Origin: Onthophagus taurus
Lineage: Eukaryota; Arthropoda; Insecta; Coleoptera; Scarabaeidae
Assembly: GCF_036711975.1 (NCBI RefSeq)
Contig: NC_091973.1
Span: 4,216,001 to 4,280,000 of the forward strand
DNA: 64,000 nucleotides
Direction: 5' to 3'
Shown: positions 25,923-45,347 of the stretch, piece by piece
Position numbering within the stretch: the first letter of the stretch is position 1
How the letters are laid out: every line of letters starts with the position of its first letter
Notes under the pieces: model-generated
Seen by the model: only the letters and a program-made list of their open reading frames with translations
Told to the model about the DNA's origin: nothing
Databases searched by the model: none
Position numbers and translations under genes: made by a program

Positions 25923-26822
25923 ATGACATCCAAACAACGCAAAATAGCCGTTATGGGTTATAGATCAGTTGGTAAGTTTAATAACGAAGAATTTTTCATA
26001 ATCATTTACAAAATCGATCTTTAGGAAAGTCATCTCTAAGTATACAATACGTAGAAGGTCAATTTGTAGATTCTTACGACCCCACAATTGAAAATAGTAA
26101 GTTTCGTCTATGTTGATTTCTTAATTTATACACTCCCCAACTTTATAGCATTCATTAAAACCACACGGTTTAATTCACAAGAATATGAATTGAAGCTTGT
26201 TGATACTGCAGGTCAAGATGAGTACTCGATATTTCCTCCCGAATATGCCATTGATTTTCATGGATATGTCCTGGTTTATAGCATTACCAGCCCAAAATCA
26301 TTTGATGTTGTTAAACTTATTTATGCTAAGTTATTGGATATAAAGGGAAAAGGCCAGTAAGTCTGTTCTAATAATATACAAGGAAAAAAATTAATTAAAG
26401 CCTCCCTTTGGTTATTATTAATCATATAAGTAATTTAGAATATAGTACATATATATATATATTAGAATTAGTTTCATAATCATTTAATTATAGTGTTCCA
26501 GTTGTATTGGTTGGAAATAAAACTGATTTACACATGGAACGAATGATACCATCAGAAGAAGGTCGTAAATTGGCGGAAGATTGGAAGGCTGTGTTCTTGG
26601 AAACATCTGCGAAACAAAATGCCGTAAGTGCGTTATGTTTGCGGAGTAAAAAGAGTGAGTTGTGTGTGAAGAATGGCATGGTATGTAGACCAACCAGAAT
26701 TTCTTGACGCTCAATATCTTGTATTTTTTCAGTCGGTGTCTGAGATCTTTCACAAGCTCCTTTCCGAGATTGAAAAAGCTGATGGCAATATCAGTGAGAA
26801 ACCTAATTGTACAATATCATAA
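25923..26822 (+). CDS. Rheb: Rheb small GTPase
   Basis: Five exons: 25923-25971, 26025-26096, 26149-26356, 26494-26623 and 26733-26822, with matched phases giving 182 residues, the usual Rheb length. All GTPase motifs are present: G1 GYRSVGKSS (12-20) with the Rheb-typical Arg, switch I YDPTIENTF, G3 DTAGQDEYS, G4 VGNKTDLHMER and G5 ETSAK. The C-terminus CTIS is a CaaX box for farnesylation. Rheb-GTP activates TORC1 on lysosomal membranes and is switched off by TSC2. The start is fixed by MTSKQRKIAVMG, which matches the family. An AATAAA overlaps the stop codon region (26821 onward), suggesting either a very short 3' UTR or use of later signals. No oddities. Confidence 0.97.
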
Positions 26823-27640
26823 ATAAAAGTTTTATTATGTTTCCAAGATCCCAATGGAACAATTAAGAGAATGAAAAAATTTATAATTTTAGAATAAACT
26901 GTAAAATAAGTTTATTAATGGGTTTATAAGAAAGTTGGAAATTATTAATTTTTTTTTTTTTGGACGAACGAAGCGTGATATTAGCCTGTATATCAAGAAA
27001 TCAGTTCGCAATGAAATTTGTGTAATTAATTTAATTAATGTGTCTAATATGTTTAAATGTATTTGCTTTTGTTGTAGTAATTATAATTAATCCCTATTTT
27101 AGTTCATATGGGTTTTGTAGTTTATAGTTAAGTATAGAAAGGTAACCTATATTTAGTATATTTTTATTATGTTTTTCCAACAACCAAAAAGTTAAAAAAG
27201 AATTATTTGGGCAGCTACATACTTAGATTTAATAAAAAAATTGAATAATATGACTAGTCATACAATTAACTGTGCGAAAACAAATTTTTTCTGTTTATAT
27301 TCATTATTTTCGAAAATGTAATTATAAATTCTTTTGTTACGATATTAATTTAGTTATATCACTGCCGTTGTATGTTTCTCAATATCTTTAAAATCCTATC
27401 ATTCAAAGGATGAATGTTGAACGTGTGATGCATGTTGCGTTTTAATGTGTCAAATATTTTTCAACAATATTCTTCAGAGGCGTGAATGGTTTTTTTCTGG
27501 GAGTAATCGATTATGGCACAAAATCGTTATTGATAATAAAATTTGTTCGTAAAATATCGTTTTTTATTTTTTAACCAACACAATTTTAACATAAAATTTC
27601 ACAACAATATGATATGTAAGATATTTTTTTATTATAGCTA
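26823..27640. other. 3' UTR of Rheb and AT-rich spacer
   Basis: No gene. Several AATAAA/ATTAAA words on the plus strand; otherwise ordinary AT-rich sequence up to the palindromic array. Confidence 0.4.
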
Positions 27641-27829
27641 AAATTGGCCCTTAGGGACACCTCGTGATGGTATCTATTTCGGCCGGTAGTCTGGAATTAA
27701 CAGTTTACTACCCAGTAAAAACTCCTTCTTTCTTCCTCAGGACCAACCTTTAGGAACTTATCTGATGTTATTCGCCCAGCTTCATTCTTAGGCTGTCTTC
27801 ACTCCAATACTCCAGGTTCTATTTGTTAA

Positions 27830-28860
27830 CATTTCGCATTAAATTGCCGACGTCGTTTGCGGGCGAGGCGCTAGATTTGATATATCCACACATAATTGTC
27901 AACTTTAGACGATTCTACCGCCTCGCCCGCAAGCGACCTCGGCGACTTGATGGTAACAGTTTTTTTATAAGAGACTGTATTTTCACCAATTTGTATAAAG
28001 AACGATTTCGCCTCAAATTGCCGAGGTCGCTTGCGGGCGAGGCGCTAATTTTGATATGTCGCCCCGTAATCGTCAACTTTGGGGGACTCTAGCGCCTCGC
28101 CCGCAAGCGACCTTGGCGATTTGAGGGTAACAGTTTTTTTATAACAGACTGTATTTTCACCAATTTATATAAGGAACGATTTCGCTTCAAATCGCCGAGG
28201 TCGCTTGCGGGCGAGGCGCTAGTTTTGATATGTCGCCACGTAATCGTCAACTTTGGAGGACTCTAGCGCCTCGCCCGCAAGCGACCTCGGCGATTTGAGG
28301 GTAACAGTTTTTTTATAAGAGACTGTATTTTCACCAATTTATATAAGGAACGATTTCGCTTCAAATCGCCGAGGTCGCTTGCGGGCGAGGCGCTAGTTTT
28401 GATATGTCGCTACGTAATCGTCAACTTTGGAGGATTCTAGCGCCTCGCCCGCAAGCGACCTCGGCGGTTTGAGAGTAAGTTTTTTTATAAGGAACGATTT
28501 CGTCTCAAATCGCCGAGGTCGCTTGCGGGCGAGGCGCTAGATTTGATATATCCACACGTAATCGTCAAGTTTAAACGATTCTACCGCCTCGCCCGCAAGC
28601 GACCTCGGCGGTTTGAGGGTAACAGTTTTTTGATATTTTGTATTTTTACCAATTTATATAAGGAACGATTTCGCCTCAAATCTGGGTTTTATATATCCAC
28701 ACATAATAGTCAACTTTAGAGGATTCTAACGCCTCGCCCGCAAGCGACCTCGGCGGTTTGAGGGTAAGTTTTTTTATGAAAAACTTTGTATTTTCACCAA
28801 GATATATAAACAATGATTTGCCCACAAATCGCCGAGGTCGAGATATGAGGAGAAGTTTGT
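27830..28860. repeat. Array B: palindromic GC-rich tandem repeat
   Basis: Five to six units, mostly about 178 bases. Each carries an inverted pair of a GC-rich arm: CGCCGAGGTCGCTTGCGGGC with GAGGCGCTAG, then about 50 bases, then the reverse complement. Cores begin near 27843, 28018, 28192, 28371 and 28507, with decayed edges (28740, 28830). Each pair can fold into a hairpin with a stem of about 30 bases. The motif CGCAAGCGACCTCGGC is identical to the core of array A at 715-2440, while the AT-rich filler differs. Short open frames here translate the repeat only. Confidence 0.92.
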
Positions 28861-28869
28861 TTGAAGGAT

Positions 28870-30444
28870 TCAAATAATAAATAAAAGAATTATTGAAATA
28901 AATTTATTGAGAACAAAAATCGTTTTGTTAGTCTTAATAATAATGATTAAAAAAGAGTCCTGCAAATTGTTGTTTTTATTAAAATATCTGCCTTTTTATG
29001 CCTTTTTTTAATATCTATTAATAACGTCCGGATGCAAACTCGAGCCGAGAATTTTCATCCGCAACGCATCACGTCTTTTATATATATTTTTTTGTATTCC
29101 GAGCGGTGAATATGTATATTTATATAATATATATGTGTCGTGTATATACGTATATAGTTGTATACATGTATATAATTACTAAAACGAATCCACGCAAAAC
29201 TTTCGTCGGGTTCTGTTTTTATTTTAAATCTTCTTGCAAATCTTAAAAATATAATATCGTACCTCTCGCACTTTTTTTGTTTGCTTATACACACTCGTTA
29301 ACTCTATTTTATTTCTTTTTTCACAGCCTAATTATATATTTAGGTGTACGTGTGCGGAAAATGAACGAGCGGGCGGTATTTTATAAAATGAAAGTGATTA
29401 AATAAGTGAAATAAAAAATTTATATTTATACAGAGATATTTTTTAATGCATTTTTAGAATTTACTCTGTATATAATAATAATAATAACAAAATCGATCAT
29501 TTATTTCGTGAACAAATTGAGTGCGAATGAGTGTGACCGTCCTTTGTACGGGAGGGGATGGGGGGATTTATTTTTTTCTTTTTTTGTTTTATTATAAAAA
29601 AAGGAGAAACAATAAAATATTAAAAACGATGGCACATAACTGTAATCAACAATACTTATCTAAAATATGTTTATAAAATGAACTAACGGGTCAACGAACA
29701 CTTCGTAATTTAATAGAAAAAAAGTCTAACAACTTTGTCTTATTTGTGATTTATCACGAGTGTAGTGAGTTTATTTAAAAAATAAAGGAAACGAACATAA
29801 TTAAGTAATAATATCAAGAAATAAAAAAATCTTGCGTGTATTTCCGTCGATGTTACCAGGTAGAAATCGCTTAGATATAAATATTTATAATATCTCATAT
29901 GCTTTATGAACAAATTTATGAATAATTTTTTTATGAACAATATATTTCTCTATATAAAATTTTTCGATCACAGTTCACCGTTTTTTTGTCTTGTATTGTG
30001 GAGATTTTCCAAGGTAGTAGTAACATTGTATTTCCGGTTGGTAAAAAAAACTGATTAAAAAAAATATAGAAAATATAAGCGTACACGATTATGATATACA
30101 TGTAACTTTCTTTTATTTTTATTCTTCAACGTTATTCTATATATATATAAAGTTGAAATCTACAGAGCCATCTGTCGTGCGCCGAAACTTGGGAACGTAA
30201 AGAATATTCAACGGGGGCCTGCACCGAATTATAATTAAATAAAAATATTTCTTCATTAAAAAAAAAGTATTTTCGGCATTTTTCCAGGATTTGAAATAAA
30301 GAAAAAATTTCGACGTCGCCGACGGATGGCGCTGTTACCCACGGAAAACGCCCTTTCCCGACTTTTTTTTTTTACACTTCTCTTTTAAAATATATTTGTT
30401 ATTGATTATTCCGCGTCGGATAATGATCCACCATACTTTTATTA
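28870..30444 (-). other. AT-rich region, probable 3' UTR of Medea
   Basis: About 1.6 kb after the Medea stop codon with no supported coding. AT microsatellites (TATATA near 29080-29180) and repeated TTTATT words (AATAAA on the minus strand) are present. A somewhat GC-richer stretch at 30170-30370 (ATCTGTCGTGCGCCGAAACT; CGACGTCGCCGACGGATGGC) is unexplained. Confidence 0.4.
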
Positions 30445-37440
<6,996 letters not shown>

Positions 37441-37478
37441 ATCCGTCCAATTGGAACAGATGGTGTGTCCTAGACAGT

Positions 37479-37524
37479 ACGTCGCGCCTTTATCTTACCT
37501 ACATAAAGAAATAAGACGCGACGT
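37479..37524. repeat. 46-bp hairpin element, copy 1
   Basis: ACGTCGCGCCTTTATCTTAC followed by CTACATAAAG and the inverted arm GACGCGACGT. A near-identical sequence lies at 40864-40910 inside the AP-2 alpha gene. Confidence 0.7.
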
Positions 37525-37649
37525 CGTATTTGCAGTAAGACCGTTTGGTTTAAAACAAATAAGCGATTACATATTTTTGTGATTTTTTGTACTATTTACT
37601 TCACAGATGCTTAGTCACCATAAAATTTGCTGAACATAGTGAAAACCGC

Positions 37650-38900
37650 ATCTTGATATTGCCAGCCGTTCTCGAATTATAGAAGAAAATATTAAAAAAT
37701 CGTGTATCTTAATCCGATCAAGTTACCTTAGCAAACAAATAAGAGAGCACAAAAATGTTATTATCTAGAACCTTCCTTCACACTTTATCCAAGCTTAGAA
37801 TTGGTTCAAAACTATTCAACTAACGAATCAATGAAACATCAACAATGATAATAAAACAAAATAAACCAAAACACTTAGAATTACTAAAATTTTTGGAAAA
37901 AATAGCTCAAATGCCGTCCATAAACCACGATGCATTTATTTAATCGTGTCGACGAAAAAAAAAACGCTGTTTAAGTCTCAGCCTTGGACACGTTTCAAAT
38001 GACATTTACTTTTTTGTCATATTTTCCTTTTTTGTTGGTTTTTCTTGAAAAGTCTGGTCGTTTAGTGTATCCCATAGATAAAAATCTAAAAAGGGGCTTT
38101 GCTCGAACCAAGAATGCATATTATGCTAGTTTACACCAGCTTGTTGAAAGATTTGCCCGAATCATATTTAAAAGTCAATACCTATAACCCCTCAAACTTT
38201 TTCTACTTATACACCCTCTATAAGTAATGATTTCCCCTCAATTAAATAAAATTGAATTTGAAAAAACTGCAAGAAAGGATATTGAGATGTATGGAAAATA
38301 TGGTAATAGAGTCAATAGAGATAATAGCATTATGGAATCCATGACAGCAGCGAAAGAATTAATGAGATTGTCTAGAAATTACAAATATTCAAGCAAGTCC
38401 AAAACTAGATTGCAGAGTCTGTCATGTACCATAAAGAATATCTGCTTTGAATTAGGCAAGTAAAGCATGTCTCTTTTTATGGTACATGACAAAAGCACAC
38501 GAGTATACATATATACACAAAAATATATAACGCAAAAAATATTCGAAATAAATATGTGGTGGATAATAGTTCAGTCTGTTATAGTTAAGGCCTGATGTAA
38601 AACAATGTGTTGATACATATTATTCTCATGAGGAATCTTGTGGACAATTGTTTTCGGGGTTCCCAGATTATATGGGATTGTATTGCGCACCAATGTGATT
38701 TACGAATTTATAGAGATGTCTAAATGGGCTACATGAAAATAAAAAATAAAAAATGTCTTTCTTTGTCGTAGTTGTATTGCACATTTTTGCCATGCAGTAT
38801 CATACTATAGTATCATAGAATTGATGGCAGCCGAGTTTTTAATATTTTCTTCTATAATTCGAGAATGGATGGCGGTAGCAAGATACTTCAAAATAATTTC
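37650..38900. mobile_element. Inverted-repeat-bounded insertion upstream of AP-2 alpha, about 1.25 kb
   Basis: The segment TTCTCGAATTATAGAAGAAA (about 37672 onward) recurs as its reverse complement at about 38849-38868. Similarity extends about 50-60 bases on each arm (ATCTTGATATTGCCAGCC against AAGATACT..GGCGGTAGC outer parts). The interior has two short open frames (37984-38187 and 38227-38463) without recognised domains. It looks like a decayed DNA transposon of unknown superfamily; no target duplication could be set. Confidence 0.45.
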
Positions 38901-39604
38901 TCTTGCCCATTTTCACACTTTGCCTATAAGGATTTTTTCCCACCGTTGTCGAGATACAGCCGCTTCGTACTCATAACTAAATATTTAGATTTTAAGTTAC
39001 GTTCAATTTAAAATCGTTTATTTGGTGATTTATAAACATCAAGGTCATCAGCTGCTATTAATTTTTAATTCTACCGTCCAATAAGATAATAGCGTGCTCA
39101 CGCATGCCTCTTGGATAGAATGGACATAACAGAGACAGACATAAATATATCTGCACTCTAGTTTTGACACTATTTTTCCGCCGTAGTCAGTTAATATGAG
39201 ATAGTATATATATGACTAAAGAGGTAAAAAATGAAATAATTTCTGCATTACCGACATTGTCGTGACATGACACCGGTTTGTAGCGCCTCCTTCTTTCGCA
39301 TTATAACGTAGAGTAATTTGTAAATAGGGTGTTGGGTAGGAATTGGGACATTTTTGGTACGTTTAAGTGTGTAAATTGGTCGCTCGATCGTTATTGTAAA
39401 GATCTATAAGGTAGGTGAAGTCATAACGTGGCATTTTTGATTGTCAAAATCGGTTTAGATTCTTAGATTTCTTGGCCAGGGGGAGGGTCATTTGACCTTT
39501 TTGTTATTTTCGGTCAAACGGGGTGAGATGTGGGTCAAATTATGAAATAATTCCGTTCAATTTTCAGGTTTTTAATAATCTCGGTGGTCGGCAGCCCCCT
39601 TAAA
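38901..39604. promoter_or_regulatory. AP-2alpha: Presumed promoter and 5' UTR region of AP-2 alpha
   Basis: No other gene. Mixed-composition sequence before the ATG with words such as GGTTTGTAGCGCCTCCTTCT and GGTCGCTCGATCGTTATTGT. Whether the leader is spliced is unclear: a possible acceptor (TTTTCAG) lies at about 39563-39569. Confidence 0.35.
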
Positions 39605-42600
39605 ATGCCAGCTGTTCGAGGAGATGGCATGCGAGGCCTTGCAGTATTTATATCTGACATAAGAAACTGTAAGTGAACTTTGTGATTTAACTATATATAA
39701 GGATATGATTAAATTTGATTTAAATATATTCCTTTTTCTTTAGGCAAGAGCAAAGAGGCGGAAATAAAAAGGATCAACAAGGAATTAGCTAACATACGAA
39801 GTAAATTTAAAGGCGACAGAACCTTAGATGGGTACCAAAAGAAAAAATACGTCTGCAAACTTTTATTCATATTTCTTTTGGGTCATGACATCGATTTTGG
39901 ACACATGGAGGCGGTCAACCTCTTGTCTTCTAACAAATACTCAGAGAAACAGATTGTGAGTGGTTTAAATTTAATTTAAAGAAATTAAAAAATGATTATC
40001 AACATTTTAGGGTTATTTATTCATATCTGTGCTAGTCAACACAAACAGCGAGCTTATAAAACTGATTATACAGAGCATTAAAAACGATTTGCAATCCAGA
40101 AATCCTATCCATGTTAATTTAGCTTTACAATGTATAGCAAATATTGGCAGCAAAGAAATGGCTGAAGCTTTTGGCAACGAAATTCCAAAACTGCTAGTAT
40201 CAGGGTGGGTATAAATAATTTTTATTTCGATTACATCATTAGGATTAAGATTTTTTACTTTAATTATATCAAATCTTATCTGTTAAGATATATAAATATG
40301 TTTGAATAATACAATTATTTTATAATTTGTAGGGATACTATGGATGTAGTGAAACAAAGCGCTGCTTTATGTTTATTGCGATTGTTTCGTACCTCCCAAG
40401 AAATCATACCAGGAGGCGAATGGACCTCCAGAATAATACATTTGCTTAACGATCAACATATGGGTGTAGTTACGGCCGCAACCAGTTTAATAGACGCATT
40501 GGTTAAGAAAAACCCTGATGAGTACAAAGGTTGCGTGTCTTTAGCAGTTTCAAGATTAAGCAGAGTAAGATTTTTTTACAATAAATTCCTTGAAATCCAA
40601 TCTTGGAATGTAAATCCGATTTATTATCTCGCGAATAATTAAACAATCGAATTTTTCTTCGAAATTGTTTTTGAGTCATCATATACCCAATTATGCGAAT
40701 TGTACCAAATCCAATCGCTTTAAATTTCGTTCATTCATTCTCAAGATAAGAACATGATTTACCTCCCATGTTTTATTATTTAATTATTTCTATTATCCTA
40801 TCAAAATTAACTATTATCCATGCCAAAAGTTAATTAAACATTTATAAATTAAAAAGATACAGAACGTCGCGCCTTTATCTTACCTACATGAAGAAAAAAA
40901 GGCGCGACGTCCTGTCTCTGGAACATTCGCACCGATAGTAGATTAATAAAAAGAATCAACAAATTTCTTTATGTTTTTATAGATTGTAACAGCTAGTTAC
41001 ACAGATTTACAAGATTACACATATTATTTTGTGCCAGCACCATGGCTCTCTGTAAAATTATTAAGATTGTTACAAAATTATACTCCCCCAGCTGAAGATC
41101 CCGGCGTTCGAGGTCGTTTAAATGAATGTTTAGATACTATATTGAACAAAGCGCAAGAGCCGCCGAAATCTAAGAAAGTACAACATTCGAATGCTAAGAA
41201 TGCGGTGCTTTTTGAGGCAATTAGCCTAATCATTCATAATGACAGTGAGGCGAATTTGTTGGTGCGCGCTTGTAACCAATTGGGTCAGTTTTTGAGTAAT
41301 AGGGAGACGAATCTCCGATATTTGGCGTTGGAATCGATGTGTCATTTGGCTACGTCTGAATTTTCGCACGAAGCTGTTAAAAAACACCAAGAAGTGGTGA
41401 TTTTGTCGATGAAAATGGAGAAGGATGTGTCGGTAAGGCAACAGGCTGTTGATTTGTTGTACGCGATGTGCGATAAAACTAACGCGGAAGAAATCGTACA
41501 AGAAATGTTGAATTATTTGGAAACTGCCGATTATTCGATTCGCGAAGAAATGGTTTTAAAAGTTGCTATTTTAGCTGAAAAATATGCAACCGATTATACT
41601 TGGTATGTTGACGTGATTTTAAATTTGATTCGAATAGCTGGAGATTACGTTTCTGAGGAGGTTTGGTATAGAGTTATCCAAATAGTAATAAACCGCGATG
41701 AAGTGCAAGGATATGCCGCTAAAACAGTCTTCGAAGCTTTACAAGCCCCCGCCTGTCATGAAAACATGGTTAAAGTTGGCGGATATATTTTAGGAGAGTT
41801 TGGTAACCTTATAGCAGGGGATCACCGCTCTTCGCCGTCCGTACAATTCCAATTGCTCCACTCAAAATATCATTTGTGTTCTCCAATGACTCGCGCTCTT
41901 CTACTTTCAACTTACATCAAATTCGTAAATTTATTCCCTGAAATTCGTACTCAAGTTCAAGATGTCTTCAAACAACACAGTAATTTACGTTCAGCTGACG
42001 CTGAGCTTCAACAACGAGCTTCTGAATACTTGCAATTAAGCATTATAGCTAGCCCAGATGTTTTAGCAACCGTTTTGGAAGAAATGCCAGCGTTCCCAGA
42101 ACGGGAAAGCTCCATTTTAGCCGTACTAAAAAAGAAGAAGCCAGGACGTGTTCCTGAAAATGAAATTAAAGAAGGAAAAAGTCCCACTCCGGCCACAAAT
42201 CACAATAACGACGTAAATAACTCAACTTCAACCGTATCAGGCGATTTACTTGGATTATCAACACCTCCAACATCACAACCTGGTAGCGGAAATACCGGGG
42301 TGCTTCTAGATGTTTTAGGCGACATTTACGGAAAATCGAACAGCGCCACACAAAATAATATGTATAATCCGAAAAAATTCGTTTGCAAAAACAATGGAGT
42401 CCTTTTTGAAAACGATCTCATTCAAATTGGCGTAAAAAGCGAATTTCGTCAAAACTTGGGACGTCTTGGATTATTCTACGGAAACAAAACTTCCTTACCT
42501 TTGCAAAATTTTGTTCCTACATTATTGTGGAACGATGAACAAGCTTCCAAAATGAGTATTCAAATCAAACCTGTTGAACCTACTTTAGAAGCTGGCGCGC

Positions 42601-43252
42601 AAATTCAACAGATGTTGAACGCTGAATGTATTGATGATTATACAGGTACATCTCTGCTTTTAATTTATTTATGGCTAAATAAATTTCATTTTCATTTTAG
42701 ATGCACCAAGTATGGCCATATCATTTACTCATAATAACGTTTCTCAAAAGATAAACTTAAAGTTACCTTTAACAATAAATAAGTTCTTTGAGCCAACGGA
42801 TATGAATGGCGAATCGTTCTTTGCGAGATGGAAAAATTTAGCCGGGTATTAAATATATTGGTTTTTATTTAATGGAGATTTTTATTATTTTGTTTTGTTT
42901 TAGTGGTAATCAACAACGCTCGCAAAAAATTTTTAAAGCATCAACTCCAATGGATTTGCAAGCTGCTCGAACGAAAATAATGGGATTTGGAATGCAACTT
43001 TTAGATGGAATAGATCCGAATCCGGATAATTTTGTTTGCGCGGGTATAATACATATGAGAACCCAACAAGTTGGGTGTTTATTACGTTTGGAACCAAATA
43101 AGAACGCTCAGGTATAATTTAATAAATTTCAAAAAAATTTATTTTTGTAAATATAATTTATTTTTTTGTTGCAGATGTATAGATTAACTGTGCGTTCCAG
43201 TAAAGAAAGCGTTTCGGTTGAAATTTGTGATCTCTTAGCCGATCAGTTTTAA
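39605..43252 (+). CDS. AP-2alpha: AP-2 complex subunit alpha (alpha-adaptin)
   Basis: Eight exons: 39605-39668, 39744-39955, 40011-40204, 40333-40564, 40983-42645, 42701-42845, 42904-43111 and 43175-43252. Phases match to give 931 residues (Drosophila about 940). The N-terminus [20 protein letters not shown] is the invariant alpha-adaptin start. The trunk of alpha-solenoid repeats runs to about residue 610 and includes the basic [10 protein letters not shown] patch that binds PI(4,5)P2. A short hinge rich in Ser/Thr/Pro/Asn (about 615-700) leads to the appendage ([20 protein letters not shown] to CDLLADQF), which recruits endocytic accessory proteins. It acts in clathrin-mediated endocytosis at the plasma membrane. 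Exon 5 alone encodes 554 residues. Intron 4 holds a second copy of the 46-bp hairpin element. Confidence 0.97.
40864..40910. repeat. 47-bp hairpin element, copy 2, in AP-2 alpha intron 4
   Basis: Arms ACGTCGCGCC and GGCGCGACGT with an interior CTTTATCTTACCTACATGAA. Copy 1 is at 37479-37524. The rest of intron 4 (40565-40982) is AT-rich and otherwise featureless. Confidence 0.7.
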
Positions 43253-44969
43253 TTAGTAGATTCCCATAAACAAAAAAGATTAAATAATAACATGAGGGTG
43301 CATTCCATTGAGTTCTAATTGAAAAAAATTCGGGTCAAAACGAACGAACAAGCTTGTATTTTTTATTTTATTTTTTTTTTTGTTGAATACGCTTCTGTGT
43401 AACTTAGAGTTCGCTAACGAAAAATGGCAAAGAACAAAAAATGAGACAATATTATAAAAGTATTTCAACAGTTTCATAACATATATTTGAATACATTAAA
43501 TGTATTTTCTAATATCAGTCTTGTGGGTCCATATTCGAGTGCGTTTTGTTGAAACCCGTTCGATACGATCTCGTGAGACATAGTTAAAGATGTTCTAATT
43601 TGTGCCCTTATGTCAGATTTAAGGCAAACGCATGGTTCCCTGGAGGAGTCGTCTCTTTCGGAATCAGGGGGAAGACTCAAATAATAATCTCGAAATTCTA
43701 GCAAAACACTTATAACCAAATTTCTATTATTAATATATTATTATTTTACACGTTTATTTAAAAATAGCCGTTAAGATTATTAACGATTTAAAACAAATCT
43801 AAACGACGACGTGTTATTATTTGTATATGTTGATTGTATAAACCAGTAAAGAAAATGCTTATATCTATAGTACGTAGTCTACGTGTATTGTCTATAGAAA
43901 TTCCATTATAGTTATCGTTTTTCCGACATAAGTTATTCCTATTTTTTTATATATCAGTACTCATGCATGAAATGCATTTCATGTACAACTATGTTATGTG
44001 TAATATACGATCCAAATTTAATAGCGTTTTATCTCAATACTATTTATATCCTTGGAAAAATCCTTCTCAAATCCGAAAACAATAAGATAGATTTTTCCTA
44101 ATCGCTGGTGTATATTAAGTTTATTAACATATTTTTTTTTAGTTCTATGAGAAGATCTCGACCTTTCTTGAATATAAATTAAAAACGGTCACCATTTCAA
44201 GGACTCTAAACGGCTTAAATAGTAGATAAATAGTCGATGAATAGACGATTTATAACGAGATAAGATCCGTTAAAGTAGTTTAACGGGATGCAAAACATTC
44301 ATGCCGGATACAAATAGCAATAATTGCCGTTTGGCTCTCGCGAACGGGAACCCACTAATTGCGCAACGCGTTTAAAGAGCGAAGGTCTTTTGTGGCACGG
44401 TTTAGTAATTTTGTTCGGACTCGAGGTTTGGCACACATTACCGAAATAGAAGTCCGTTTCTATATTTTCCCGGCCTGTTTCTGGGATGGGATGCGATGCG
44501 CGTTCAATTTGCGGTATTGCTCGAAACGCGACACCCAAACCAAGTTGCGTGTGTGCAATCATGCGTATCTCCTCTTTGGCATTGAATAACGGCCGAATCA
44601 TATCAAATTCATTTGAAAGATGCCAGATTTTTGAGATCGTAAAAATTTTCTTCAGTCGCAGAATGTTGAAAGATTACAGAGAAGTATATTTGTAGATAGT
44701 TGAAAAGAAAATCTCGGCTCTCGGCAGCAGATGGTCGATAGAGGGGAATGTAATCTAACTTGAAAATTTTAACCAGAGATGGGTGAACGTGTAATGGGTG
44801 GCGAAGATTGAATGGATGTATTACCTTGTTTTCTTGTTAGCCTAACTAAAGAGGACATTCAACTGGCGTGTTCGTTGTATTGAATGAACCGAAAGAAAGT
44901 TTAAGTAAATATTTTTATCTTGTTTATTTATTTATGATAGTTAACAACATCTTGTTATTTTTTATTTAG
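43253..44969. other. AP-2 alpha 3' UTR and spacer
   Basis: A likely 3' UTR follows the stop. At 44280-44620 there is a stretch of higher GC (for example GGCACGGTTTAGTAATTTTG; GGGATGCGATGCGCGTTCAA) with open frames on both strands, none recognisable. It may be conserved regulatory or 5' leader sequence of the next gene. Confidence 0.3.
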
Positions 44970-45347
44970 GCGGGAGATCGGAATTCGGAGTCGCCACCGT
45001 CATGGTGACGTAAGAGGTGACGCATGTTTGAGCCTCCTCCAGCGCCAGGCGTATGTCTTTGCCGTTGGACAGGTGTTGGCTGGCAGAGGGGATACCAGAA
45101 CGGCCACGCTACCGAGATATGACTACCTGTTCTCTCTCGGTTTCAGTTCCGAGGCGAACCGCGAAATGACCGCCGGGGATATGTCGGGGCCCGTGTTGGC
45201 CGAATGTTATCCGGACGCGCGTCGCGACGTAAAATGACCGTTTCGGGACCTCGACGCGGCGTACGCCCAGTTCCAGTGGCTTTATGTGTGCCAGGAGCCA
45301 GCCCAAGGTTGTTTTTCGCGTGCCTAACGCCGTACGCACGCTCCACG
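44970..45347 (+). other. Candidate GC-rich non-coding 5' exon of the PH-domain gene
   Basis: This GC-rich 378-base island starts after TTTTTTATTTAG and ends at a strong donor (CTCCACG then GTGAGTTT). It holds several ATGs in frames that close quickly, so it does not look coding. Splicing to the acceptor TTATTCAG at 47618-47625 would place it 16 bases before the start codon of the PLEKHA-like protein. A stand-alone non-coding RNA exon is the alternative. Confidence 0.4.

Noticed and set aside
27830-28860. CENP-B-box-like site in array B
   Set aside because: The GC-rich core does not fit the essential spaced bases of the CENP-B box, so I do not claim a centromeric role.
41226-42351. Several minus-strand open frames in the AP-2 alpha region
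   Set aside because: Antisense shadows of the 554-residue exon.
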